Assembly: GCF_014200395.1 (NCBI RefSeq) | Contig: NZ_JACHBS010000001.1 | Location: 2,232,001-2,296,000, forward strand | Reading direction: 5' to 3' | Source: Microcella frigidaquae | GTDB taxonomy: Bacteria > Actinomycetota > Actinomycetes > Actinomycetales > Microbacteriaceae | DNA length: 64,000 bases | Translations under genes and position numbers: made by a program | In this document: piece after piece, positions 7,707 to 15,696 of the stretch | Position numbering within the stretch: position 1 is the stretch's first letter | Layout: every line of letters starts with the position of its first letter | The notes under the pieces: generated by a model | Told to the model about the DNA's origin: nothing | Databases searched by the model: none | Seen by the model: only the letters and a program-made list of their open reading frames with translations

Positions 7707-9071
7707 ATGAATTCGCTCACCAAGGACTCGCAGAAGGCCGCCGCTCGCGTCGGCCTCACCTCCGACACCATCGTGATCCACGGCGGCAAGCCGCTGCGCG
7801 GGCGCATCGAGGTCCGGGGTGCGAAGAACCTCGTGACGAAGGCGATGGTGGCCTCCCTCCTGGCTGACACCCCCAGCATCCTCAAGGGCGTGCCCGAGAT
7901 CAGCGACGTCCACGTGGTCAGCGGTCTGCTCAAGGCGCACGGTGTCGAGATCACCACCCTCGAGCCGGGGGTCCTCAAGCTCGACCCGAGCAACGTGGTG
8001 AGCGCGCACTTCGCCGAGATTGATGCCCACGCGGGCTCGAGCCGCATCCCGATCCTGTTCTGCGGACCGCTGCTGCACCAGCTCGGCGAGGCGTTCATCC
8101 CCGACCTCGGCGGCTGCCGCATCGGCGACCGCCCGATCGACTTCCACCTCAACGCGCTGCGCGCGTTCGGGGCCACGGTCGACAAGAAGCACGAGGGCAT
8201 CCACCTGACCGCGCCCCAGAAGCTCAAGGGCGCCCTCATCGAGCTGCCCTTCCCGAGCGTGGGCGCCACCGAGCAGGTGCTGCTCACAGCCGTTCGGGCC
8301 GAGGGCACGACCGAGCTCAAGAACGCCGCGATCGAGCCCGAGATCATGGATCTCATCGCGATCCTGCAGAAGATGGGCGCCATCATCTCGGTGGAGCCGA
8401 ACCGCGTCATCGTCATCGAGGGCGTCGAGACGTTGCGCGGCTACCAGCACACCGCGATCTTCGACCGCAACGAGGTCGCGAGCTGGGCCGCTGCGGCACT
8501 CGCCACGAAGGGCGACATCACCGTCGGCGGTGCACGCCAGCAGGAGATGATGACCTTCCTCAACGTCTTCCGGAAGGTCGGCGGCGAGTTCGAGGTGCTG
8601 GAGGACGGCATCCGCTTCTGGCACCCCGGCACCCCGCTCAAGCCGGTGATGATCGAGACCGACGTGCACCCGGGCTTCATGACCGACTGGCAGCAGCCCC
8701 TCATCGTCGCGCTCACCCAGGCCGAGGGCGAGTCGGTCGTGCACGAGACCGTGTACGAGAACCGCTTCGGATTCACCGAGGCACTCAACGAGATGGGCGC
8801 CGACATCGTCGTGCACCAGTCTGGGCTCGCCTCGATCACGCGTCGGGTGCCGCGCCGCCCGCTCGAGCAGGCGGCGGTCATCCAGGGCCCCACGCCGCTC
8901 ACCGGCGCCTCGGTGCGCGTGCCCGATCTGCGGGGCGGCTTCAGCCACCTCATCGCGGGGCTCGCAGCGACGGGCACCTCGACGATCAGCAACGTCGGCA
9001 TCATCAGCCGCGGCTACGAGCTCTTCATCGACAAGCTCGAGACGCTCGGCGCCGACTTCGAGCTCGTCTAG
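7707..9071 (+). CDS. murA: UDP-N-acetylglucosamine 1-carboxyvinyltransferase
   Basis: A 454-residue EPSP-synthase-fold MurA, which transfers enolpyruvate to UDP-GlcNAc in the first committed step of peptidoglycan synthesis. The Lys-Asn pair of the active site is in GAKNLVTKAM. The catalytic loop has Cys137 in GGCRIGDRP, the fosfomycin-target Cys, rather than the Asp of mycobacteria. It lies between leuD and plsC, all on the plus strand. A 35-nt gap with GAGGTC upstream supports the ATG at 7707; the N-terminal 20 residues are a short polar extension. Confidence 0.93.
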   Translation: MNSLTKDSQKAAARVGLTSDTIVIHGGKPLRGRIEVRGAKNLVTKAMVASLLADTPSILKGVPEISDVHVVSGLLKAHGVEITTLEPGVLKLDPSNVVSAHFAEIDAHAGSSRIPILFCGPLLHQLGEAFIPDLGGCRIGDRPIDFHLNALRAFGATVDKKHEGIHLTAPQKLKGALIELPFPSVGATEQVLLTAVRAEGTTELKNAAIEPEIMDLIAILQKMGAIISVEPNRVIVIEGVETLRGYQHTAIFDRNEVASWAAAALATKGDITVGGARQQEMMTFLNVFRKVGGEFEVLEDGIRFWHPGTPLKPVMIETDVHPGFMTDWQQPLIVALTQAEGESVVHETVYENRFGFTEALNEMGADIVVHQSGLASITRRVPRRPLEQAAVIQGPTPLTGASVRVPDLRGGFSHLIAGLAATGTSTISNVGIISRGYELFIDKLETLGADFELV

Positions 9072-9109
9072 CGCGGTCGTCCGCGGAGCCGGGCAGTACC
9101 CTGGTCTCC

Positions 9110-9895
9110 GTGCCTGACGCCACCCCCGCCGAGCAGTCCGCCGTGTCGACTCCCGCCCCGCGCCGTCGGCGTCGAGAGAAGACGTTGCTCTGGCACACCA
9201 TCGCCGCGATCCTGCTGCCGCCCCTGACCGTGATGGCGCGGTACCACGTGGTCGACGGGCACAAGCTGCCGCGCACGGGCGCGTTCATCCTGGCGCCCAA
9301 CCACTACAGCGAGATCGACCCGGTCATCATGGGCCGCTACATGTGGAAGCTCGGCCGCGTGCCGCGGTTCCTCGCCAAGGCGAGCGTCTTCCGGGTTCCG
9401 GTGCTCGGGGCCGTGCTGCGCTGGTCGGGGCAGATCCCGGTCGAGCGCGAGGGGCGGGGACGGTCGGATGCTCCGCTCAAGGCGGCGCAGCAGCTCGTCG
9501 ATCGCGAGCTCGCGGTCATCATCTACCCCGAGGGCAGTCTCACCCGCGACCCCGACCTGTGGCCGATGCGCGGCAAGAGCGGGGCCGTGCGCATGGCCCT
9601 GCAGGCGGGCGTGCCGATCATCCCGGCCGCCCACTGGGGCACGCAGCAGATCATGGCCCGATACTCGAAGAAGATCAGCTTCTTCCCGCGGAAAGACCTC
9701 TACTGCAAGATCGGCGACCCCGTCGATCTCAGCGACCTGGCCGGGCGTCCGCTCGACCAGGCGACCCTCGCCGCCGGCACCGAGCGCGTCATGAACGCCA
9801 TCGCCGAACTGCTCGGCGACCTCCGCGGCGAGACGCCGCCGGCCAAGCGGTGGGACCCGTCGGAGCACGGCCAGAGCGAGACGGGGCGCCTGTGA
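9110..9895 (+). CDS. 1-acylglycerol-3-phosphate O-acyltransferase family protein
   Basis: A 261-residue PlsC-family acyltransferase acting in phospholipid synthesis at the membrane. The HX4D box is NHYSEID (His65, Asp70), and the second conserved block is YPEGSLTRDPDLW. The first 30 residues are basic and Pro-rich, followed by a hydrophobic anchor. GTG at 9110 follows TACCCT (9097-9102) by 7 nt, so a leaderless start is likely. The stop overlaps the GTG of gpsA (GTGA), which links acyl transfer to glycerol-3-phosphate supply. Confidence 0.9.
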   Translation: MPDATPAEQSAVSTPAPRRRRREKTLLWHTIAAILLPPLTVMARYHVVDGHKLPRTGAFILAPNHYSEIDPVIMGRYMWKLGRVPRFLAKASVFRVPVLGAVLRWSGQIPVEREGRGRSDAPLKAAQQLVDRELAVIIYPEGSLTRDPDLWPMRGKSGAVRMALQAGVPIIPAAHWGTQQIMARYSKKISFFPRKDLYCKIGDPVDLSDLAGRPLDQATLAAGTERVMNAIAELLGDLRGETPPAKRWDPSEHGQSETGRL

Positions 9896-10956
9896 GCGAG
9901 CATCCGCCGCTGACCGAGGCGGTGCGCCTGCCCTCGGCCGCCGCCCGCGACGGAGCGAAGCGCATCGCCGTGCTCGGCGCCGGGTCCTGGGGCACGACCT
10001 TCGCGAAGGTGCTCGCCGACGGCGGTTCGGATGTCGTGATCTGGGCGCGCCGGCGCGAGGTGGCCCACGAGATCACCGAGACGCACCGCAACTCCGGCTA
10101 CCTGCCGGGCATCAACCTTCCCGCCAACCTGCGGGGCCACGACTCGCTCGAGCACGTGCTCGCCGGCGCCGAGCAGGTCTACCTCTCGGTTCCGAGCCAG
10201 AGCCTGCGCAGCAATCTCGCCTCGATCCGCGACATCCTGCCCGCCGACGTGCCCGTCGTCAGCCTCATGAAGGGTGTCGAGCGCGGCACCGGCCTGCGCA
10301 TGAGCGAGGTCATCGAGCAAGAACTCCGCCTCGATCCGGCGCGCATCGCCGTCGTCAGCGGCCCCAACCTGGCGCTGGAGATCGCCAAGCGCGAGCCCAC
10401 CGCAGCCGTCGTCGCCAGCGCCAGCCGCGACACCGCGGTGGCCGTCGCCTCGGTGGCCTCGAACGACTACTTCCGCTCGTTCGTGAACACCGACGTGGTC
10501 GGCACCGAGTTCGGCGGCGTGCTCAAGAACCTCATCGCCGTCGCGGTCGGCATCGCCGACGGGGTCGGCTACGGCGAGAACACCAAGGCGTCGATCATCA
10601 CGCGCGGGCTCGTCGAGCTCAGCGCCTTCGCTGTGGCCTTCGGCGCCCGCCCCGAGACGATGATCGGACTCGCCGGCCTCGGCGACCTCATCGCCACCTG
10701 CGAGTCCCCGCTCTCGCGCAACAACACGGCCGGCCGGCTGCTGGGTCAGGGCTACGGCTTCGAGCAGGTCATCGCGCAGATGAACCAGACCGCCGAGGGG
10801 CTCGCCTCCGTCGGCCCCGTGCTCGAGCTGGCCGAGTCGAAGGGCGTCGCGATGCCCATCGTCGCCCAGGTCGGGAAGGTGCTCGAGGGCACGCTCGACC
10901 CGCGCGAGCTCGCCCCGCACCTCGCGACCGACTCCGACGAGCCGCAGGCGGAGTAG
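9892..10956 (+). CDS. gpsA: NAD(P)H-dependent glycerol-3-phosphate dehydrogenase
   Basis: A 354-residue cytosolic enzyme that reduces dihydroxyacetone phosphate to sn-glycerol-3-phosphate. The dinucleotide motif GAGSWG is at residues 29-34, the catalytic Lys lies in the NLIAVAVGIADG region, and GYGENTKAS is intact. A roughly 20-residue N-terminal extension precedes the Rossmann fold. The GTG start overlaps the plsC stop. The last codons and stop lie within a 28-nt tandem repeat that continues past the gene, so the C-terminal residues may be repeat-derived. Confidence 0.95.
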   Translation: MSEHPPLTEAVRLPSAAARDGAKRIAVLGAGSWGTTFAKVLADGGSDVVIWARRREVAHEITETHRNSGYLPGINLPANLRGHDSLEHVLAGAEQVYLSVPSQSLRSNLASIRDILPADVPVVSLMKGVERGTGLRMSEVIEQELRLDPARIAVVSGPNLALEIAKREPTAAVVASASRDTAVAVASVASNDYFRSFVNTDVVGTEFGGVLKNLIAVAVGIADGVGYGENTKASIITRGLVELSAFAVAFGARPETMIGLAGLGDLIATCESPLSRNNTAGRLLGQGYGFEQVIAQMNQTAEGLASVGPVLELAESKGVAMPIVAQVGKVLEGTLDPRELAPHLATDSDEPQAE

Positions 10957-11007
10957 TCGGCGTCGCGAGCCGCAGGCAGAGTAGTCGGCGTCGCGAGCCG
11001 GAGGCGG
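10939..11007 (+). repeat. 28-nt tandem repeat, about 2.5 copies, across the gpsA stop
   Basis: Copy 1 is 10939-10966, copy 2 is 10967-10994 with one change, and a 13-nt partial third copy (GAGCCGGAGGCGG) follows. The unit contains the gpsA terminal codons and its TAG. It lies exactly at the junction between gpsA and the hydrolase / Mur ligase / Ddl-like trio. Confidence 0.85.
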
Positions 11008-11035
11008 CCTGCCCGCTCTCGATAGGCTTGCACCC

Positions 11036-11785
11036 GTGATCACCTCCCTTGCCGGCGGCCGCGTGCTCGCCGAGAAGCACGGTGCGACGCCACCCCGGGT
11101 TGTCGCTCTGCATGGCTGGGGTCGTGACGGCGGCGACTTCGCCACGATCCTCTCCGGGCTCGATGCGGTGAGCATCCACCTGCCCGGGTTCGGCCCCGCG
11201 CCCGCCCCCGAGACGGTCTGGGGCACCGAGGACTACGCCGATCTTGTCGCGGAGGCCATCGCGGCTTTCGCCCCCGTCGTGATCGTCGCACACTCGTTCG
11301 GCGGCCGTGTCGCCGCCCGTCTCGCTCTCCGACGTCCTGAGCTGGTGCGGGGCCTGGTGCTGACGGGCGTGCCGCTCGTGCGGCTGGCTCCGGCGAGCCA
11401 GCCTCCGCTCGGCTTCCGCCTCGCGCGCTGGGCGAACCGGCGCGGCCTGCTGAGCGATGCCCGCATGGATGCCCTCCGCGACCAGCGCGGCTCCGCCGAC
11501 TACCGGGCGGCGCAGGGCGTGATGCGCGGCATCATGGTGCGCGCCGTCAACGAGACCTACGACGACGAGCTGGCGGCGCTCGCCGCGAGCACGTTCCCGC
11601 TGCGCTTCGTGTGGGGTGCCGACGACACGGCCGCTCCGACCGAGGCCGGACGCATCGCCGCCGAGCGTGCGGGTGCCCCTTTCCGCGTCATCCCCGGTGC
11701 GGGGCACCTGCTGAGCGGCGACCTCGAGCTCGCCGTGCGGGAGGAGCTGCTGGCCATGATCGCCGAGACCGAGGAGCCCGCGTGA
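11036..11785 (+). CDS. alpha/beta hydrolase, first gene of Mur-ligase trio
   Basis: A 249-residue alpha/beta-hydrolase with oxyanion-side HGWG (26-29), nucleophile Ser87 in AHSFGG, an acid in WGADDTAAP and catalytic His in GAGHLL near the end, so the triad is complete. There is no signal peptide; it should be cytosolic. GTG at 11036 is 7 nt after TAGGCT (11023-11028), a probable leaderless start that gives the trio its own promoter downstream of gpsA. Its stop overlaps the start of the Mur ligase (GTGA). Coupling to cell-wall ligases suggests an ester, thioester or small-peptide substrate, but nothing fixes it. Confidence 0.85.
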   Translation: MITSLAGGRVLAEKHGATPPRVVALHGWGRDGGDFATILSGLDAVSIHLPGFGPAPAPETVWGTEDYADLVAEAIAAFAPVVIVAHSFGGRVAARLALRRPELVRGLVLTGVPLVRLAPASQPPLGFRLARWANRRGLLSDARMDALRDQRGSADYRAAQGVMRGIMVRAVNETYDDELAALAASTFPLRFVWGADDTAAPTEAGRIAAERAGAPFRVIPGAGHLLSGDLELAVREELLAMIAETEEPA

Positions 11786-13356
11786 TCGCCGTGTACGTCA
11801 TCCCTTTCGCCCTCCCGGCCCTGCTGCTGGCGATCATCGCGGCCGTGCCGGTCGGCGCGCGCTGGCTGCGGGTCGCGCAGCGCGAGCACTACGTGCCCGG
11901 CTCGACCAGCTGGATGGCGTGGTTGTGGGTGCGGCGCGAGCCGCTCACCGGTCCGCTCGCGCTCGTCGCGGCGGGGGCTACGGTCGCCGCCGCCCTGTCG
12001 CCGTACTCGTGGCTGCAGGTGATGGCGCTCGTCGCCATCGTGCTGACGGCACTGCTGCCGTGGGGCATGCCGGTGCGCGGCACGTCGAAGAAGCTGGCGT
12101 TCACGCCGCGCCTGGTGCGGCTGGCCGTGCTGTGGGCGGTGCTGCACCTGGCTCTGGGCATCCTGGCCCTGTTCGTGCTCGGTACTGCGGGCCCGGCGCT
12201 CGTGCTGGTGCTCAGCGCCCCGCTCACCGACCTGGCGCTCGCCATCATGGCGCCGATCGAGAAGGCCGCATCGCAGCGCTTCGTCACCGCGGCGCAGAAG
12301 CGGCTCGCGCAGGTGCGCCCGCGCGTCGTCGCGATCACCGGCTCGTACGGCAAGACCAGCACCAAGAACTACGTCGCCCACCTGCTCAGCGGCACCTTCG
12401 CCACCGTCGCCAGCCCGGCCTCGTTCAACAACCGCCTCGGGCTCTCGCGAGCGGTGAACGACAAGCTCGTTCCCGGTACCGAGGTGTTCGTGGCGGAGAT
12501 GGGCATCTTCGGTCCGGGTGAGATCCGCGAACTCTCGACGTTCTTCCCGCCCGACATCGCTGCCATCACCGTCATCGGCGAGGCGCACCTGCAGCGGATG
12601 CGGTCGACGGACGTCATTCTGCGCGCCAAGACCGAGATCACCGAGCGCGCCGGTACCGTCGTGCTGCCGATCGACGACCCGCGCCTGGCCCGGCATGCCA
12701 CCCTCTGCGCCTCGCAGGGCAAGCGCGTGATCACAGTCAGCTGCGTCGCCGGCACCGAGGCCGACGTGGTGCTCGACCCGGTCGACGGCACGATCGTGAT
12801 CGGCCCCGGTGCGGCCCCGGTGCCGGTCACCGTCTCGGGCACTGGCCACGCGGTCAACGTCGCCGTCGCGGCGGGCATCGCCTTCGCCGCGGGGGTGCCC
12901 GTGGCGGGCATCGCGGCGCGGCTCGGTGACCTGCCCGGCTCGCAGCACCGCGCCGAGGTGCAGCAGGCTCCCAGTGGCGCGCTCGTGATCGACGACACCT
13001 ACAACGCGAATCCGGTCGGGTCGCTCCGCGCCCTCGAGGGTGCGGCATCCCTGGCCGCCGAACGCGGAGGGCCGCTCGTGGTCGTCACGCCCGGCATGGT
13101 CGAGCTCGGCCCCGTGCAGGTGGAGCGCAACCGCGCTTTCGGCGCTGCGATCGGGGCGGCGAACGGACTGCTGCTGGCCGTGGCCCGCACCAACCGCGCC
13201 GCACTGCTCGCCGGCTACGCCAGCACCGCCACGGCGGAGGCCCCCGGAGCGGTCGCGGTCGCTACCCGCGAGCAGGCCGTGCGCCGCGCGGTCGAGGCCG
13301 CGGGAGACCGGGGCGTTATCCTCTACGAGAACGACCTGCCCGACCACTACCCCTGA
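11782..13356 (+). CDS. membrane-anchored MurF-like Mur ligase
   Basis: A 524-residue protein. Residues 1-160 hold four or five hydrophobic segments, so it is a membrane protein at its N-terminus. The rest is a Mur ligase: ATP loop TGSYGKTST (186-194), SFNNRLGLSRAVN, AEMGIFGPGEI, and a C-terminal domain with DDTYNANP (Tyr407-Pro411), the MurF signature. The usual MurF N-terminal domain that binds UDP-MurNAc-peptide is missing and replaced by the membrane part. It probably joins an amino acid or dipeptide to a membrane-bound acceptor; this is inference. The GTG start at 11782 overlaps the hydrolase stop. CapB/PgsB-type ligases also combine membrane anchoring with a Mur-type ATP domain, but lack YNANP. 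Confidence 0.88.
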   Translation: MIAVYVIPFALPALLLAIIAAVPVGARWLRVAQREHYVPGSTSWMAWLWVRREPLTGPLALVAAGATVAAALSPYSWLQVMALVAIVLTALLPWGMPVRGTSKKLAFTPRLVRLAVLWAVLHLALGILALFVLGTAGPALVLVLSAPLTDLALAIMAPIEKAASQRFVTAAQKRLAQVRPRVVAITGSYGKTSTKNYVAHLLSGTFATVASPASFNNRLGLSRAVNDKLVPGTEVFVAEMGIFGPGEIRELSTFFPPDIAAITVIGEAHLQRMRSTDVILRAKTEITERAGTVVLPIDDPRLARHATLCASQGKRVITVSCVAGTEADVVLDPVDGTIVIGPGAAPVPVTVSGTGHAVNVAVAAGIAFAAGVPVAGIAARLGDLPGSQHRAEVQQAPSGALVIDDTYNANPVGSLRALEGAASLAAERGGPLVVVTPGMVELGPVQVERNRAFGAAIGAANGLLLAVARTNRAALLAGYASTATAEAPGAVAVATREQAVRRAVEAAGDRGVILYENDLPDHYP

Positions 13357-13388
13357 TCGGCCGCCGCGGCCATCGACCTGAGGTGACC

Positions 13389-14537
13389 ATGGCTTCCACC
13401 GCCCCCTGGGCCGTCGTCTTCGGCGGCCCGAGCCCCGAGCACGAGATCTCGATCCTCACCGGCCTGCAGGCCGAGCGGGTGCTGACCGCAGCCGGGCACG
13501 ACGTGGTGCCGATCTACTGGTCGCCCACCGGCGACTGGTTCCGGGTGCCGGCCGCGACCGAGGCGAAGGACTACCTCGAGGGCGCGCCCTCCGGCTCGAC
13601 GGTGCTCGAGGTGCGGGTGTCGGGGGAGCCCGGCATCTACCGGCGCAAGACCTTCGGCGCCGAGCGACTGGAGATCGAAGCGGCCCTGCTGTGCCTGCAC
13701 GGCGGTGTCGGCGAGGGCGGCGGGGCGGCGGCGGTGTTCTCGCTGCTGGGCATCCCCGCCACCGGCTCGACCCTGTTCGCGGGCGCTGTGGGCATGGACA
13801 AGCTCGCGTTCGGCGGCCTCATGCACGCCGCGGGCATCCCGAGCCTGCCGCGCGAGGCGGTGTCGACGCTCGCCGAGCCGAGCTTCGCCGGCCCGTACAT
13901 CGTGAAGCCGCGGTTCGGCGGCTCGTCGATCGGCATCGAGATCACCGACGACATCGACGCCGCGCGCGCGCTCGCCGCGACGAGCGTCCACCTGCGCACC
14001 GGGGCCGTGCTCGAGCCCTACCGCCCGGAGCTGGTCGACCTCAACATCGCCTTCCGCACCTTCCCGACCCTCGAGATCACTCCCCTCGAGAAGCCGTTGC
14101 GCGGTGACACGGGCAGCGCCCTCTACTCGTACGCCGAGAAGTACCTGGCCGGCGGTGCGGGCACGGATGCGGGGCTCACGAGCGCCCCCCGCGAGTTCCC
14201 CGCCCAGGTGCCCGACGCGGTCGCGGCGACCGCTCGCGTGCTGGCCGAGCGCGTCGCCGAGGTGACGCGCCTGACGGGGATCGTGCGGGTCGACCTGCTG
14301 CTCGACGAGTCGACGGGCGAGCTGTTCGTCAACGAGGTCAACTCGATCCCGGGGGCGCTCTCGCTGTACCTGTGGGCCTCGCTGCAGCCGGCCGCGACCG
14401 TGCTGGTCGATGCGCTCACCGAGGCGCGCGACCGTCGCGTGGTCTTTCCGCAGGCCGGCTTCGGCGGCGGTGCCGCGCTGCGGGCAGCGGGCGGCATCGC
14501 CGGCAAGCTCGTCGGGCTCGACGGTCCCCGCGCGTAG
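13389..14537 (+). CDS. divergent D-Ala-D-Ala ligase-like ATP-grasp protein
   Basis: A 382-residue ATP-grasp ligase of the Ddl family. It retains GGPSPEHEIS with Glu17 (Glu15 in E. coli DdlB), the HGGVGEGGG loop, IPATGS, SYAEKY and the metal-binding NEVNSIPG. The residue four before MDK, normally the catalytic Ser150, is Gly132 (AGAVGMDK). A different acceptor or a relaxed ligase is therefore possible. The start at ATG 13389 is preferred over GTG 13383 because GAGG (13380-13383) then serves as ribosome site. It follows the membrane Mur ligase by 32 nt and occupies the position that ddlA has next to gpsA in Mycobacterium tuberculosis. Confidence 0.85.
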   Translation: MASTAPWAVVFGGPSPEHEISILTGLQAERVLTAAGHDVVPIYWSPTGDWFRVPAATEAKDYLEGAPSGSTVLEVRVSGEPGIYRRKTFGAERLEIEAALLCLHGGVGEGGGAAAVFSLLGIPATGSTLFAGAVGMDKLAFGGLMHAAGIPSLPREAVSTLAEPSFAGPYIVKPRFGGSSIGIEITDDIDAARALAATSVHLRTGAVLEPYRPELVDLNIAFRTFPTLEITPLEKPLRGDTGSALYSYAEKYLAGGAGTDAGLTSAPREFPAQVPDAVAATARVLAERVAEVTRLTGIVRVDLLLDESTGELFVNEVNSIPGALSLYLWASLQPAATVLVDALTEARDRRVVFPQAGFGGGAALRAAGGIAGKLVGLDGPRA

Positions 14538-14546
14538 CGCCCCTGT

Positions 14547-14612
14547 GGCCCAGATCTGGGGCGGACGGGCCGTACCCGTTCCGCGATCAGCCCGTCGGTG
14601 GCCGATCTGGAG
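14547..14612. repeat. intergenic imperfect inverted repeat with AGATCT core
   Basis: CCCAGATCTGGG (14549-14560) is a perfect 12-nt palindrome inside GGCCCAGATCTG. GACGGGC (14564-14570) pairs with GCCCGTC (14590-14596), and a diverged second arm GGCCGATCTGGAGCC follows. It sits between convergent genes, so a bidirectional terminator is possible. The same GGCCCAGATCTG string recurs at 56840-56851 (inverted) and 56888-56899. Confidence 0.55.
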
Positions 14613-14617
14613 CCGGG

Positions 14618-15142
14618 TCAGGGAGTGGGGGTGGGCGTCGGGTTCACCGTGCCGCCGCCGAACACGTCGGTGGCCACGAGGCACCGGGCAGCCGCATCCC
14701 GTACCCCGACCAGCGGGCTGAGCTCGCGTACGGCATCGGCGCCGGCGATGTAGGTGACGTCGACGATGATCTCGGTCACCGGTGCACGGCCGTAGGTCGT
14801 GAAGACGTAGCGCGGCGCGTTGCTCTCGTCGAGCAGCCAGTCGACGCCCTCGATGGTGAAGCAGGGCAGGTCGCTGGGTCCCTGCTCGGGGAGTCCGCAG
14901 CGGTAGATGACGGCCGTCGGGTCGCCCCAGGCCGCCGTCGACTGGGCGTTCGTCGTGCGCCGGTCGAGTTCGCCGACGGTGTCGGGCAGGCGCACCATGG
15001 TCTCGGCGCAGGCGACGGCGTTCGACTCGGGCCCCGGCTCGAGCGGCACCGTGCCCGCGCAGCCGGCGAGCCCGACGACCGCGGTCGCCATCAGGGCGGC
15101 GGATGCGGAGCGCACGCGCGCGGAGGCCGATCGGGTCGTCAC
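14618..15142 (-). CDS. DUF3515 lipoprotein
   Basis: A 174-residue DUF3515-family protein, a conserved actinobacterial envelope protein of unknown role. The N-terminus is a lipoprotein signal with Cys28 (VVGLAGC); four further Cys in the mature part probably form disulphides. It ends in a Thr-Pro repeat tail. The GTG start at 15142 is 6 nt from TAGCGT (complement of 15149-15154), a leaderless promoter. In M. tuberculosis the DUF3515 gene also neighbours ddlA and gpsA, so the location is conserved. Confidence 0.88.
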   Translation of the reverse strand: MTTRSASARVRSASAALMATAVVGLAGCAGTVPLEPGPESNAVACAETMVRLPDTVGELDRRTTNAQSTAAWGDPTAVIYRCGLPEQGPSDLPCFTIEGVDWLLDESNAPRYVFTTYGRAPVTEIIVDVTYIAGADAVRELSPLVGVRDAAARCLVATDVFGGGTVNPTPTPTP

Positions 15143-15197
15143 GCTCCCACGCTAGCGGGCCGCGCGCTGGCGCGGGCTGGGAGCGTTGGCGCTCCGG

Positions 15198-15647
15198 CTA
15201 CATCGCCTGGTCGGTCGCGGAGAACAGCAGCGACAGCAGCATGAACCCGATGAACACGAGGCAGAACACGAGCACCACGCTCGCGAGCGACAGGATTCCG
15301 CCGACGCCGATGATCGTCACCGTGCGGTTCGTCGGCGCCATCTGCGTCAGCGATCGCACCATCGCGCGCCAGACCAGCATGTGCAGCCCGAGAACGAGCA
15401 GCGTCGGGCCGAGGAAGGTCAGGGTGAAGCCGGCGATCTCGCTGAGCGGATCGATGCCGAAGGCGCCGCCGGTCGCGACCTGCACCGCGAGGGCGACGAC
15501 GCTGAGCACGAGGCCCGCGACCGGCAGCACGATTGCGAGGCGCCCCAGCGTTCGGCGGGCGCGGGTGATGCGCTCACTGTCGGCCGGGCCGTACGGCGAG
15601 GCGAGAGACGGTTCCGGAGCGTCGTCGGGCCGCTGAGCATCAGTCAT
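15198..15647 (-). CDS. four-span membrane protein, paralogue of the adjacent gene
   Basis: A 149-residue protein with a polar Pro-rich head containing SPYGPA and four membrane segments, one including GLHMLVWRAMVRSL. Layout and the SPYGP and LVWRA strings match the next gene upstream (15697-16206), so the two look like a tandem duplication. ATG at 15647 is 6 nt from TACGGT (complement of 15654-15659), so it probably has its own leaderless promoter. No enzymatic motif is visible and the function is unknown. Similar short proteins are common in Microbacteriaceae. Confidence 0.75.
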   Translation of the reverse strand: MTDAQRPDDAPEPSLASPYGPADSERITRARRTLGRLAIVLPVAGLVLSVVALAVQVATGGAFGIDPLSEIAGFTLTFLGPTLLVLGLHMLVWRAMVRSLTQMAPTNRTVTIIGVGGILSLASVVLVFCLVFIGFMLLSLLFSATDQAM

Positions 15648-15696
15648 TCGTACACCGTACCATCGGCGCGGCGGGCGAGCGGGCCGCGCGCGCGAC

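Noticed and set aside
10939..11007. Tandem repeat as a CRISPR array
   Set aside because: The copies are directly adjacent without spacers and there are no cas genes.
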